In this document: piece after piece, positions 9,470 through 18,232 of the stretch | Layout of the letters: every line of letters begins with the position of its first letter | Numbering within the stretch: the first letter of the stretch is position 1 | Assembly: GCA_017304675.1 (NCBI GenBank) | Contig: JAFKLS010000017.1 | Coordinates: 372,001 to 436,000 of the forward strand | Reading direction: 5' to 3' | Origin: Sphingobacteriia bacterium | GTDB taxonomy: Bacteria > Bacteroidota > Bacteroidia > Chitinophagales > Chitinophagaceae | DNA length: 64,000 nt | The notes under the pieces: model-generated | Told to the model about the DNA's origin: nothing | What the model saw: the letters and a program-made list of their open reading frames with translations, nothing else | The model's database searches: none | Position numbers and translations under genes: made by a program

Positions 9470-10666
9470 ATGCAGTTTAAAGACGTTATAGGATTAAGTG
9501 AAACCAAAGAACAATTGACTGATCTTGTTAAACAAAACAGGTTAAGTCATGCTTTATTGTTTTTAGGCAAAGAAGGAAGCGGTGCTTTACCATTGGCTCT
9601 GGCATTTGCACAATACGTGGTAAGCACTCCACAAGCAGCACCCGTTGTAGAAGATCTGTTTGGTGGAATGACAGCATTAGAACCCAAACCTTCTTTTATT
9701 CATCCAAATGAAATTCAATCACAACCTGCATTTCAGCGAGCAGAACAATTAATTCATCCCGATCTTCATTTTTCATACCCCGTTATTCCAAAAAAGTCCG
9801 GAGATAAACCTACAAGCACAGATTATATTTCTGAATGGAGAGAATTTGTAAAACAATACCCTTATGGCAATGTATACGATTGGTTGCAATTTATTGGTGC
9901 AGAAAACAAACAGGGAAATATTACCGCAGAGGAATGTAATGATATTATTAGAAAACTAAGTTTAAAAAGCTTCGAAAGCGAATACAAAGTATTGTTATTA
10001 TGGATGCCCGAATATTTAGGAAAAGAAGGAAATAAACTATTGAAACTTATTGAAGAGCCACCGGCAAATACTTTATTCATTTTAGTTGCAGAAAATGATG
10101 AACAGATTTTACCAACCATTCTCAGCAGGTGCCAGCTGGTAAAAGTTGCAACCCCGGAAAATAAAGAAATTGAAGAAGCATTAATCACAAGAGCCAATGC
10201 ACCTGAAACAACTGCCAAACAAATTGCCGCAATTTGCGAAGGAAATTACAGAGAGGCTTTGCAGTTGTTACAACATGCAGATGAAGACTGGCAAAGTTTA
10301 TTGAAAGACTGGTTGAATGCCACTTTAAAAGGTGGGCCCATTGCCCAGGTAAAACTGATTGATGAATTAAGCAAACTGGGAAGGGAAAAGCAAAAACAAT
10401 TTTTACGATACTTTACCCATTTACTGGAGCAGGGAGTACGTTTAAAAGCAATAGGTGAAGAAAATTTTGCCATCAGCGATCATGAAAAAGATTTTGCATT
10501 GCGGTTAAACAAAATATCGGGTGTTAGCCAACAACAATATATTATTGAGGAATTAGATAAAGCGGCTTATTATATTGAACGCAATGCCAATGCAAAAATG
10601 TTGTTCAATGCATTAACGATAAAATTGTACCATATTATTCAGAATAAAGTATTGGTGGAAGTATAA
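9470..10666 (+). CDS. holB: DNA polymerase III subunit delta-prime (clamp-loader)
   Basis: 398 aa. N-terminal AAA+-like domain starting VIGLSETKEQLTDLV, with RLSHALLF, a block typical of Bacteroidota HolB (HPDLHFSYPVIP) and the sensor segment LLKLIEEPPANTLFIL ... ILSRCQ. The Walker A position reads GKEGSGALPLAL, without the GK[ST] needed for ATP binding, as expected for a delta-prime stator subunit rather than the gamma/tau motor. It acts in the clamp-loader at the replication fork. A perfect hairpin terminator follows. Confidence 0.9.
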   Translation: MQFKDVIGLSETKEQLTDLVKQNRLSHALLFLGKEGSGALPLALAFAQYVVSTPQAAPVVEDLFGGMTALEPKPSFIHPNEIQSQPAFQRAEQLIHPDLHFSYPVIPKKSGDKPTSTDYISEWREFVKQYPYGNVYDWLQFIGAENKQGNITAEECNDIIRKLSLKSFESEYKVLLLWMPEYLGKEGNKLLKLIEEPPANTLFILVAENDEQILPTILSRCQLVKVATPENKEIEEALITRANAPETTAKQIAAICEGNYREALQLLQHADEDWQSLLKDWLNATLKGGPIAQVKLIDELSKLGREKQKQFLRYFTHLLEQGVRLKAIGEENFAISDHEKDFALRLNKISGVSQQQYIIEELDKAAYYIERNANAKMLFNALTIKLYHIIQNKVLVEV

Positions 10667-10667
10667 T

Positions 10668-10705
10668 AAAAAAGTTCATGATTACTCATGAACTTTTTTT
10701 TATTA
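10668..10705. terminator. Bidirectional terminator holB / M14 peptidase
   Basis: Perfect stem of at least 13 bp (10669-10681 with 10686-10698) with loop ttac, A-run on the left and T-run on the right. Confidence 0.9.
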
Positions 10706-10756
10706 GAGGCCGAATCAATCCTGAATCAAGTTTCAGAACAGTATAACCACTCACGT

Positions 10757-13519
10757 TTATTTATACAACCCGTTAAATAAGAATTTGAATGTTCCATAAG
10801 GTTGTGCTCTGAAAGTAATTTCAGGGCCGAATGCATACAATGTTCCTGCACCAACAGTTGCCTTAAATGCGGCTACGCCACCATTTAAGTAAGATTGCCC
10901 CCAGGCCCAGCCGCTTCTTAAAGGTTGTGCATTATCAAACCAGGCAATGGGTTTAACAGTTCCTTTGGCTTGTGCTTCGGGTAAAATATTGAAAACAGGA
11001 CTTGCATCAAAATACACATCGGTTCTTGTTTTAAAACCATATGCAGCTTGTTCTGTTGAATCAACTTTTACATTTAAAATACTTCCCGGAATATAGAATT
11101 TTTCGCCCGGCAATGTTTTCTCAACACCATTCACGGTTTCCATCAATGCATTTTTTACAGGCAATGAAAGATGATAGGCCAAGTTGGTGCTGCTGCCAAT
11201 AGTGATGATGTTTCCTCCATCTTCCAAAAATTTCTTTAATTGCGGAATTGATTTCGCGGCTGTAATTCTTCCCAACCTGTTTCTGTATTCTTCAGGAATG
11301 GAATCTGCTTTAGGTTCTCTGTCAAAAAAGCTTCCACGAGTGTTCCCTGTCAAAGAAGGGATAGCTCCGCCAACAAAAACAATCACATCATATTTAGATT
11401 TTAAATTCCCGGTATCAATATCTTTTGCATAAATAATATCTGCGTTGAAATGATATTGTTCAAAAATATAACGCACCCAACCGCTTGGCATAGAGCCGCC
11501 ATAATTATCCCACAACGCAATTCTTGCAGCAGAAACTTTAGAAATATTGCTTGGTTTCTTTACTGCTGCAATTGCATTCACACCAAAATCATTAATGACT
11601 TTTTCAATAGTTATTTTTGTTTTAGATGAAGAAGGAATATAGAACGAACCTTTTGCAACATCTGCTCCTGCAACAGCATCGTTAATGCGATATACTTCTA
11701 CTCCTGCTTTCAATAAATCGTTCACTACAGCAAAGGCATTGTTGGCACTTGCATTTAAAATATATCCATTGGCATTTTTAGTAATTGTTGATTTTGCTGT
11801 TTGCAATTCACCATAATTTATTTTTTCAAAAGGGCCATCGAATGCATCCAACACTCTTGTAAATTGAATACCCATTTGATACGCTAAAGTCCAGCCTGCT
11901 GCATCGTAAGGAGGAATCGGAGGACCGCCGGGATATTGAAAATCGTTCGGGTGGTCTTGTGGCTCGAACATATCCAAAATGTGCGGACGAAATGCCTGAT
12001 TGGTTTTTACCACATAAGACCCTGCAGGATATTTGATACCGCTCACTTCAAAATCTGCAGTAGCTTTCTGTACCTGCAGCCCGCTTGCAATTAGCGTATT
12101 GATAAACCTTGTGGCAGTAGTAAAATCTGCCTGATTTGAAGAAATGATATAACCACGGGGGTCTCTGTAATTCTTATTTCTTAACACGCTATCGTATAAT
12201 TTCAAAGGAATATTATTCGAAGCCCTTACTCCACCAAAATTATCTTCTGCTCTTGCAGAATCGGCCCTTCTGTTCATTTGCGTTGCCTGAAATAATTTGG
12301 TGATCTCTGCAGAACGCTTCGGTGAAAGTGTCCAGTTATCTTTTTCACCACGCTCAATAGAATTTTTTCCCATCTTATAAATGTTATACAACAATTCATC
12401 TTTATGTCTTACTGCATACATTAAAACGGCATAATTCAACGAAACGGAATAATCTATAGAATTTCTGAAACGCCATTTCTGAGGCAGCACAGGAAACGGT
12501 GTTGCACTGCTTGGAATTAATCTTTCCGGAACCACGGGTATTTCTGAAGGTGTTGGACTACCAATGATTTCTGTTAAGAGGCCTACCATATTATGGAAAT
12601 AAGTAGAGGTTCTTAAACCGCCGTTATACCAGGTTGAATAAACTGAGCCTGCTCTCTCAGTATAGCCCGGCTTACCTTCTGCGTTTAAGCGATTGATCAT
12701 GGCGGCACCAACGGCATCGAGGCTTGTCATTACCAACGGATCGAAAGTATAATTGAAAGGGTCTCTGAAAGGAGGGCCAGCCACAACTGAGCCAGCAGGA
12801 CCTGTTTGGTGGTGGTTGTACATGATTTGCGGTAACCACTCAACAAACAATTGCCTGCCCATGTTCTGAGTTTCTTTCAGGTTGAACATGTAAAAATCTC
12901 TGTTGTTATCGTGGCCTGCATATTTTTCGTACAAACGTGGTAAAAAATTGGTTGTTCTTTTTTCTTTATTCGATTCCCGCATATACCAGTTAGAAACCAA
13001 TTCTTGCCCGTCAGGGTTGGCATGCGTCATCAGCACAATTACATTTTTCAGAATTTTTTGTGTTTCGTCATCATTCCTAGAACATAATTGCCATGCTGTT
13101 TCTATTAATTGATGTGCGCCAACTACTTCGGTTGCATGCAAGCCTCCATCTATCCAAACAACAGCTTTACCTTCTGATGCCATAGCTTTGGCCTGTTCGT
13201 CTGTAATACCTTCGGCATGGGCTAACTGTTGCGATATTTTTTTATACCTGTCGAGGTTTTTATAATTTTCCGGATCTGTAATAATGAGTGTGTATTGGGT
13301 TCTGCCCTCTTCCGTTTTACCAATATCAACTAGTTTTACCCTGTTAGAAGCAGCTGCCAGTTTTTTAAAATAACTTTCTGTTTGCGTGTAATTGGCCAGC
13401 ATATAATCATCGCCAATAGAAAAGCCAAAATGCTCTTTAGGCGAAGGGATCTGTTGAGCATTGCCAACAAGTAAATTGCCGGAAAGAAGCAATGCAATTG
13501 CGAGTTTAATACCTCTCAT
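10757..13519 (-). CDS. M14-family zinc carboxypeptidase, secreted
   Basis: 920 aa with signal peptide (ends NAQQIPSP). The peptidase domain carries the zinc ligands His128 and Glu131 (GGLHATE), the substrate-binding NPDG and NNRDF blocks, a third His ligand at 236 or 237 (MYNHHQTG) and the catalytic Glu in LLTEIIG. The C-terminal half resembles a class I glutamine-amidotransferase-like fold (WDNYGGSMPSGWVRYIFE, YDVIVFVGGAI), an arrangement seen in large Bacteroidota M14 proteins. Expected to trim peptides in the periplasm or outside the cell. It sits between holB and ricT, reading against both; no operon partner. Confidence 0.88.
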   Translation of the reverse strand: MRGIKLAIALLLSGNLLVGNAQQIPSPKEHFGFSIGDDYMLANYTQTESYFKKLAAASNRVKLVDIGKTEEGRTQYTLIITDPENYKNLDRYKKISQQLAHAEGITDEQAKAMASEGKAVVWIDGGLHATEVVGAHQLIETAWQLCSRNDDETQKILKNVIVLMTHANPDGQELVSNWYMRESNKEKRTTNFLPRLYEKYAGHDNNRDFYMFNLKETQNMGRQLFVEWLPQIMYNHHQTGPAGSVVAGPPFRDPFNYTFDPLVMTSLDAVGAAMINRLNAEGKPGYTERAGSVYSTWYNGGLRTSTYFHNMVGLLTEIIGSPTPSEIPVVPERLIPSSATPFPVLPQKWRFRNSIDYSVSLNYAVLMYAVRHKDELLYNIYKMGKNSIERGEKDNWTLSPKRSAEITKLFQATQMNRRADSARAEDNFGGVRASNNIPLKLYDSVLRNKNYRDPRGYIISSNQADFTTATRFINTLIASGLQVQKATADFEVSGIKYPAGSYVVKTNQAFRPHILDMFEPQDHPNDFQYPGGPPIPPYDAAGWTLAYQMGIQFTRVLDAFDGPFEKINYGELQTAKSTITKNANGYILNASANNAFAVVNDLLKAGVEVYRINDAVAGADVAKGSFYIPSSSKTKITIEKVINDFGVNAIAAVKKPSNISKVSAARIALWDNYGGSMPSGWVRYIFEQYHFNADIIYAKDIDTGNLKSKYDVIVFVGGAIPSLTGNTRGSFFDREPKADSIPEEYRNRLGRITAAKSIPQLKKFLEDGGNIITIGSSTNLAYHLSLPVKNALMETVNGVEKTLPGEKFYIPGSILNVKVDSTEQAAYGFKTRTDVYFDASPVFNILPEAQAKGTVKPIAWFDNAQPLRSGWAWGQSYLNGGVAAFKATVGAGTLYAFGPEITFRAQPYGTFKFLFNGLYK

Positions 13520-13824
13520 AATGTAAGTTTTGGTGCGTTGAGTGTTAAATGTAGCAACAGAACTGAATTATTTACCTATTTTTGAAAAATTGATACTTTT
13601 TTTCGGTGAAGAGAGATTTTGTTTGTGTGAAAAAAAGGATGATTGAAATAAGAAATATAACACGTTGTTATTTTAATATGTTGATTGAAAATAATCTTCA
13701 ATACACAGAAGAATAAAGCACAACAGTACAAGTGTGCGACGCAACGATGCATGATTCTTAATTCTTATGCCGGGCTCCCCGAAAAAAAATCAAATCATTT
13801 TATTAAACGACAAACTTTTATACA
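13520..13824. other. Intergenic region between divergent M14 peptidase and ricT
   Basis: 305 nt without a convincing gene. It holds a TAttTTTG element on the plus strand (13577-13584) without a matching TTG upstream, and a small dyad ATAACA-CGT-TGTTAT at 13657-13671 that could be an operator. The short reading frame starting at 13685 has no family features and is not called. Confidence 0.6.
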
Positions 13825-15120
13825 ATGGGTTGTGGTAGTTGTGGCACGGGTAAACCTAACGGATGCAAAAGCAATGGCGGTTGCAGCACCGGTGGTTGTA
13901 ACCGTTTAAATGTGCACGATTGGTTAATGAATTTGCCGTTTGCGGATCCTGAAAGCGATTGCAAAGTGGTGGAAGTTAGTTTTAAGCAAGGCAGCAGAAA
14001 AGAGTTTTTTAGAAATGCTACCCTTCAGTACTTTGAGAAGGGTGAATATGTAACTGTGGAAGGCGTTAACGGATTTGATGTTGGAGAGGTTTCTTTAACA
14101 GGTGAAATGGTTCGTTTACAGATGAAGAAAAAAGGTGTGGATGAATTTAATGCAGACATGAAAAAAATTCTTCGCAAAAGCACCGATAGGGATATTGAGG
14201 TTTTTAGAATAAGTAAAGACAGGGAGCCGGCAGTACAGGCAAGAAGCAGGGAGCTGGCTGTTAGCCTGAAGTTGCAAATGAAAATAAGTGAAGTGGAAAT
14301 TCAGGCTGATGGAAAGAAAGCCACTTTCTTTTATACTGCAGATGACAGGGTTGATTTTAGAGAATTGATTAAACAATATGCCGGCGAGTTTAAGTTGAAG
14401 GTGGAGATGAGGCAGATCGGCATTAGACAGGAAGCTGCAAAAGTTGGCGGCATTGGTAGTTGCGGAAGAGAATTGTGTTGCAGTACCTGGTTGAACGATT
14501 TTAAAAGTGTGAATACAACGGCAGCCCGTTATCAAAACTTATCTATCAATCAAACAAAACTCAGTGGCCAGTGCGGCAGGCTAAAATGTTGCCTGAATTA
14601 TGAATTGGATACCTATTTAGATGCCTTACAACATTTTCCCGACAACGCAGAAACATTAGAGCTTACAAGGGGAACAGCCATTCTGATAAAAAAAGATATT
14701 TTTAAAAACCTGATGTGGTATATGATGCAGGGCGGAAGCAAACATTACCCTGTTACCATTCATCGCGTAAAAGAAATTAAAAGATTAAACCAGCAAGGTG
14801 TAAGACCCGAAGAATTAGAAGCTGTTGAAGTAACCAGTTCTAAGCCGAAAGAAGTTGAACCACAGTTTGTAGATGTTGTTGGACAAATTAGTTTGCGCAG
14901 CCTGGAAAAGAATGACAGGAAAAGAAGGGATGAGAATCGGAACAGAAATCAAAGAGACGACAGAGGACCAAGAAATAATCCGCCACAAGAAAGAAGAGAA
15001 CAAAGGCCCGATAATAGACCACAGCAAAATAACAACAGACAACAACAGCCGCAACCACGCAATCTACAAAGGCCACAACAGAACAGGCCAAATAATCCAA
15101 ACAGAGATAAGAAAGATTAA
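13825..15120 (+). CDS. ricT: PSP1-domain Fe-S protein, RicT/YaaT family
   Basis: 431 aa. The first 25 residues are Cys/Gly-rich (CGSCG, CKSNGGCSTGGC), then comes the PSP1 domain with the two conserved cysteine blocks GIGSCGRELCCSTW and GQCGRLKCCLNYE. In Bacillus, RicT (YaaT) joins RicA and RicF in a [4Fe-4S] complex that steers mRNA processing by RNase Y; the role in Bacteroidota is not established. Residues beyond about 355 form a charged, Asn/Gln/Arg/Pro-rich low-complexity tail that may bind RNA or be disordered. It is near holB, as often in Bacteroidota, but a peptidase gene intervenes. A perfect terminator follows. Confidence 0.85.
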   Translation: MGCGSCGTGKPNGCKSNGGCSTGGCNRLNVHDWLMNLPFADPESDCKVVEVSFKQGSRKEFFRNATLQYFEKGEYVTVEGVNGFDVGEVSLTGEMVRLQMKKKGVDEFNADMKKILRKSTDRDIEVFRISKDREPAVQARSRELAVSLKLQMKISEVEIQADGKKATFFYTADDRVDFRELIKQYAGEFKLKVEMRQIGIRQEAAKVGGIGSCGRELCCSTWLNDFKSVNTTAARYQNLSINQTKLSGQCGRLKCCLNYELDTYLDALQHFPDNAETLELTRGTAILIKKDIFKNLMWYMMQGGSKHYPVTIHRVKEIKRLNQQGVRPEELEAVEVTSSKPKEVEPQFVDVVGQISLRSLEKNDRKRRDENRNRNQRDDRGPRNNPPQERREQRPDNRPQQNNNRQQQPQPRNLQRPQQNRPNNPNRDKKD

Positions 15121-15123
15121 AAT

Positions 15124-15156
15124 AAAAAAGCCTCAGTAATCTGAGGCTTTTTTATT
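15124..15156. terminator. Bidirectional terminator ricT / M3 peptidase
   Basis: Perfect 13-bp stem (15124-15136 with 15141-15153), loop taat, A-run and T-run at the two sides. Confidence 0.9.
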
Positions 15157-15177
15157 GAATATTTTGCATATTTAAAT

Positions 15178-16896
15178 TTACAGCTTTTCCATTTCTTCAT
15201 TTACAAACTGCATTAATGTTTTGATGTAGTTTGGAGAAAGATCGAATTTTAATCCGGCTGCTGCATATAGTTCAGGCAATGTTTTTGTTCCGCCCAAACT
15301 CAAGGCATTGATATAATTGTTGATTGCTTTTTCTTTATTTTGTTTGAACTGCATCCACAAACCGATAGCACCTAATTGTGCAATACCGTATTCAATGTAA
15401 TAAAAGGGCACTTCGAACAAATGTAATTGGCGTTGCCACCCAATTTCCCTGAATTGCTCCAAGCCTGTAAAATCAATAGTATCGGTAGAGAATTCATTTA
15501 AAATCCGCATCCATGCTGCTGTTCTTTCTTCTATAGAATGATTTGGATTTTCGTACACCCAATGCTGAAATTTATCGATCGTTGCAATCCATGGAAAAAT
15601 GGTGATCGTTCTTTCCAACTGGTGTTCTTTTGCTCTTTTTAGGTCTTCTTTGTTATCAAAAAAACTTTCCCATTCGTCCATACTAAACAATTCCATGCTC
15701 ATACTGGCCACCTCCGCAATCTCCATCGGGTATTCTTTAAATGCACTCAACTCCAAATGATGTGCAAGAAAAGAGTGTACAGCATGGCCACCTTCATGAA
15801 CCATGGTGGTAACATCATCCATTTGTCCGGCAGCATTCATAAAAATAAACGGAGCACCACTTTCTGTAAGCGGGCAATTATATCCACCCGGCGCTTTTCC
15901 TTTTCTGCTTTCCAGGTCAAAATGTTTTAACTCATCCATCTTACGCAAACAATCTGCAAAAAATGGATTCAGTTTTTCAAAACAGGCGATGGACTTATCT
16001 AACAATTCCTTTCCTGTGTTGAAGGGTTTCAAAGGCTCTACCCCTGCAGGTTCTGCTTCCGTATCCCAGGGTTTCAATACATCAACACCCAGTTTTGCTT
16101 TTTTATTACGATTAATCTTTTCAACAATCGGCAATACATGCAACTTCACTGCTTCATGAAACTGGTAACAATCTTCTTTCGTGTAATCGAATCTTCCCAG
16201 TTCAACAAATTTGTAATCACGGTAATTTTCAAAGCCTGCATTCAATGCAACCTGGTGTCTTTTTGCAATTAATTTACTGTAGAGATCATGCATCGCATCT
16301 TTATCCTGCAATCTGCGTTGCTGAATTTTTCTGTATACTTCCTCCCGCAAATTTCTATCATGATTCAATAAAAATTTACTCGCCTGTTGCAAAGTATATT
16401 CCTGACCATTTACTTCAACGGTCATTTTTCCTGCAATCGCTCCATACTGTTGTTGCATTACGCCTAACTCTGCCTGTAACGGAATATTTTCTTCACGGAA
16501 AAGATCAATGCTCTTTTTTACAGAACGTAAATAAGTGAAGAATTTATCTTGCGGAAGTTCTTTTGTGAAAGGATTATTGATGAGTTTTTTATTCAACAGA
16601 TCTGCATAAGGTTGAATTTTGGGCTGAATCTCCATCATAAAAAAAGTGAATGCTTCTTCTAATGATTTATTTTCTGTATCGCAGGTCATTTTTATTTGGC
16701 GCCAGCAAGCATCCTCACTCACCACTGCTTCCACTTCGCTCATATCTTTCAACCATTGCTCCAAATCTGAGAAGCTATTTATTTCCCTATTCACCAGATT
16801 TTTTAAATAAGGTTCTAAAACTTCCCATATTGTTATTGTAAAATCTTCCGGAAGAAAATGGCGTTCTAATTTTTTAATTGCCGCACTCACATTCAT
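15178..16896 (-). CDS. M3-family oligoendopeptidase (PepF-like)
   Basis: 572 aa from the ATG at 16896 (MNVSAAIKKLERHFLP); the frame is open further upstream, but that stretch is not family-like and runs into a hairpin repeat. Catalytic zinc site H367-E-G-G-H371 in MVHEGGHAVHSF, with the downstream third-ligand region EVASMSMELFSM. Oligoendopeptidases of this family cut short peptides in the cytoplasm; there is no signal peptide. pyrD lies upstream in the same direction with a 139-nt gap. Confidence 0.93.
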   Translation of the reverse strand: MNVSAAIKKLERHFLPEDFTITIWEVLEPYLKNLVNREINSFSDLEQWLKDMSEVEAVVSEDACWRQIKMTCDTENKSLEEAFTFFMMEIQPKIQPYADLLNKKLINNPFTKELPQDKFFTYLRSVKKSIDLFREENIPLQAELGVMQQQYGAIAGKMTVEVNGQEYTLQQASKFLLNHDRNLREEVYRKIQQRRLQDKDAMHDLYSKLIAKRHQVALNAGFENYRDYKFVELGRFDYTKEDCYQFHEAVKLHVLPIVEKINRNKKAKLGVDVLKPWDTEAEPAGVEPLKPFNTGKELLDKSIACFEKLNPFFADCLRKMDELKHFDLESRKGKAPGGYNCPLTESGAPFIFMNAAGQMDDVTTMVHEGGHAVHSFLAHHLELSAFKEYPMEIAEVASMSMELFSMDEWESFFDNKEDLKRAKEHQLERTITIFPWIATIDKFQHWVYENPNHSIEERTAAWMRILNEFSTDTIDFTGLEQFREIGWQRQLHLFEVPFYYIEYGIAQLGAIGLWMQFKQNKEKAINNYINALSLGGTKTLPELYAAAGLKFDLSPNYIKTLMQFVNEEMEKL

Positions 16897-16963
16897 ATTT
16901 CTGAAATTTAGATGGCGAAGATAAAGAACCATGATTAACTTATTAAATGAATATGAATGGTTG

Positions 16964-16987
16964 ATGGCCCGTGTTGACACGAGCCAT
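16964..16987. repeat. Compact inverted repeat between pyrD and M3 peptidase
   Basis: Ten-base arms ATGGCCCGTG and CACGAGCCAT around TTGA; the stem is fully paired on the minus strand with one G-U. No T-run follows, so it is more like a REP-type element or mRNA stabiliser than a terminator. Confidence 0.65.
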
Positions 16988-17035
16988 GGCAGAGGATGTT
17001 AAAAGATGTTTCAACAAGCTCAACATAACAAGAAA

Positions 17036-18085
17036 TTATTCCACAACCAGTTCCTTGCAAATATTTTTCACAATTGCAGGACCTTCATAAATAAAGCCTG
17101 TCCACACCTGTACTAAAGATGCACCTGCATTTAATTTCTCTTTGGCATCGGCTCCTGTAAAAATTCCGCCACTGGCAATAAGAGGAATTTGATTTTGCAA
17201 CTGATCATGCAAATATTTCAAAACGGTTGTACTCCTTTGCTGTACAGGGTTTCCACTCAAACCACCCATACCAATTCTCTCACTTTTCGCTTTTGATTTT
17301 TCACTTTTGAATTGTCTTTCAATGGTTGTATTCGTTGCAACCAATCCATCTAACTTTGTTTCGTATGCCAAAGCAACAATATCATCTAACTGTTCATTGG
17401 TTAAATCGGGAGCAATTTTTAACAATAAAGGTTTACGGTTTTGTTTCGCAAAATTGATGTTCTGTAACTCTCCGATAATTTTTTGCAAAGCGTCTTTCTC
17501 TTGTAATGCACGCAGGCCCGGCGTATTAGGGCTGCTTACATTCACCACAAAATAATCCACCACATCAAATAATTCATTAAAACAAATCACATAGTCCTTC
17601 CATGCATCTTCGTTTGCTGTTACTTTGTTTTTACCAATGTTGCCACCAACGATTATTGACGATTGACCATTGACGATTGACCATTTTTCTAATCTTTTTC
17701 TCACCGCTTCCACTCCATCATTATTAAATCCCATTCTGTTGATGATGGCTTTATCTTCCGGCAGCCTAAACAAGCGAGGCTTCTCGTTACCACTCTGTGG
17801 TTTGGGAGTAACTGTTCCTATCTCAATAAAACCAAAACCAAGTGCTTCCAATTCTCTTAAATACAAGGCATTTTTATCAAACCCAGCCCCCAAGCCAACA
17901 GGGTTTTTAAACTTTAATCCAAACACTTCTTTTTCAAGTGATGGATGTTGAACAGAAAAATTATGTTGAATAATATTTTTTACGAAAGGAACAGAGCAAG
18001 CTGTTTTTAAATTGTTCATTGAAAAATAATGCACTGCTTCCGGATCGAAGTTGAATAAAATGTTGCGAATCAACGGATAAATCAT
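17036..18085 (-). CDS. pyrD: Dihydroorotate dehydrogenase, class 2 (quinone)
   Basis: 349 aa. Membrane-associated class 2 enzyme: N-terminal amphipathic helices (YPLIRNILFNFDPEAVHYF), then an FMN-binding barrel with GLGAGFDKNA, MGFNNDG, NIGKNK, the NVSSPNTPGLR active-site block, ATNTT and GGIFTGADA. It oxidises dihydroorotate to orotate and passes electrons to quinone in pyrimidine synthesis. Two short segments, residues about 134-145 (WSIVNGQSSII) and 258-269 (FKSEKSKAKSER), are encoded by heptanucleotide arrays. Both fall in surface-loop-like positions and add about 4-5 residues each compared with my memory of the E. coli enzyme. The motifs stay intact, so the gene is probably functional. 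Confidence 0.95.
   Translation of the reverse strand: MIYPLIRNILFNFDPEAVHYFSMNNLKTACSVPFVKNIIQHNFSVQHPSLEKEVFGLKFKNPVGLGAGFDKNALYLRELEALGFGFIEIGTVTPKPQSGNEKPRLFRLPEDKAIINRMGFNNDGVEAVRKRLEKWSIVNGQSSIIVGGNIGKNKVTANEDAWKDYVICFNELFDVVDYFVVNVSSPNTPGLRALQEKDALQKIIGELQNINFAKQNRKPLLLKIAPDLTNEQLDDIVALAYETKLDGLVATNTTIERQFKSEKSKAKSERIGMGGLSGNPVQQRSTTVLKYLHDQLQNQIPLIASGGIFTGADAKEKLNAGASLVQVWTGFIYEGPAIVKNICKELVVE
17279..17313. repeat. Heptanucleotide array 1 in pyrD
   Basis: Five 7-mers in phase on the plus strand: ctcactt, ttcgctt, ttgattt, ttcactt, ttgaatt. It encodes a Lys/Ser/Glu-rich loop of PyrD between ATNTTIERQ and GGLSG. Confidence 0.8.
17652..17686. repeat. Heptanucleotide array 2 in pyrD
   Basis: Five 7-mers in phase: attattg, acgattg, accattg, acgattg, accattt. 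It encodes WSIVNGQSSII just before the conserved NIGKNK block. Confidence 0.85.
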
Positions 18086-18103
18086 GCTGTAAAGATAGTT
18101 TCA

Positions 18104-18173
18104 AGCTAAATGCCGAACGCAAAAAGCTAAACGCTTAATGTATTGCCCTCGGCTTTCTGCATTATGCCTTCAG
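18104..18173. repeat. Double heptanucleotide array between pyrD and thiolase
   Basis: Ten 7-mers in one unbroken phase: agctaaa, tgccgaa, cgcaaaa, agctaaa, cgcttaa, tgtattg, ccctcgg, ctttctg, cattatg, ccttcag. The core word changes midway from agctaaa-like to ccttctg-like. It fills most of the 147-nt gap between the divergent genes. Confidence 0.75.
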
Positions 18174-18232
18174 CAAAATAATAGTTGCATAAACAACTTT
18201 TTATTATTTTTAGCCTCTAAATTTAGATTGCT

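Noticed and set aside
13685..13909. Short frame before ricT
   Set aside because: Non-ATG or weak start, overlaps the conserved Cys-rich N-terminus of RicT in another frame, no coding signature.
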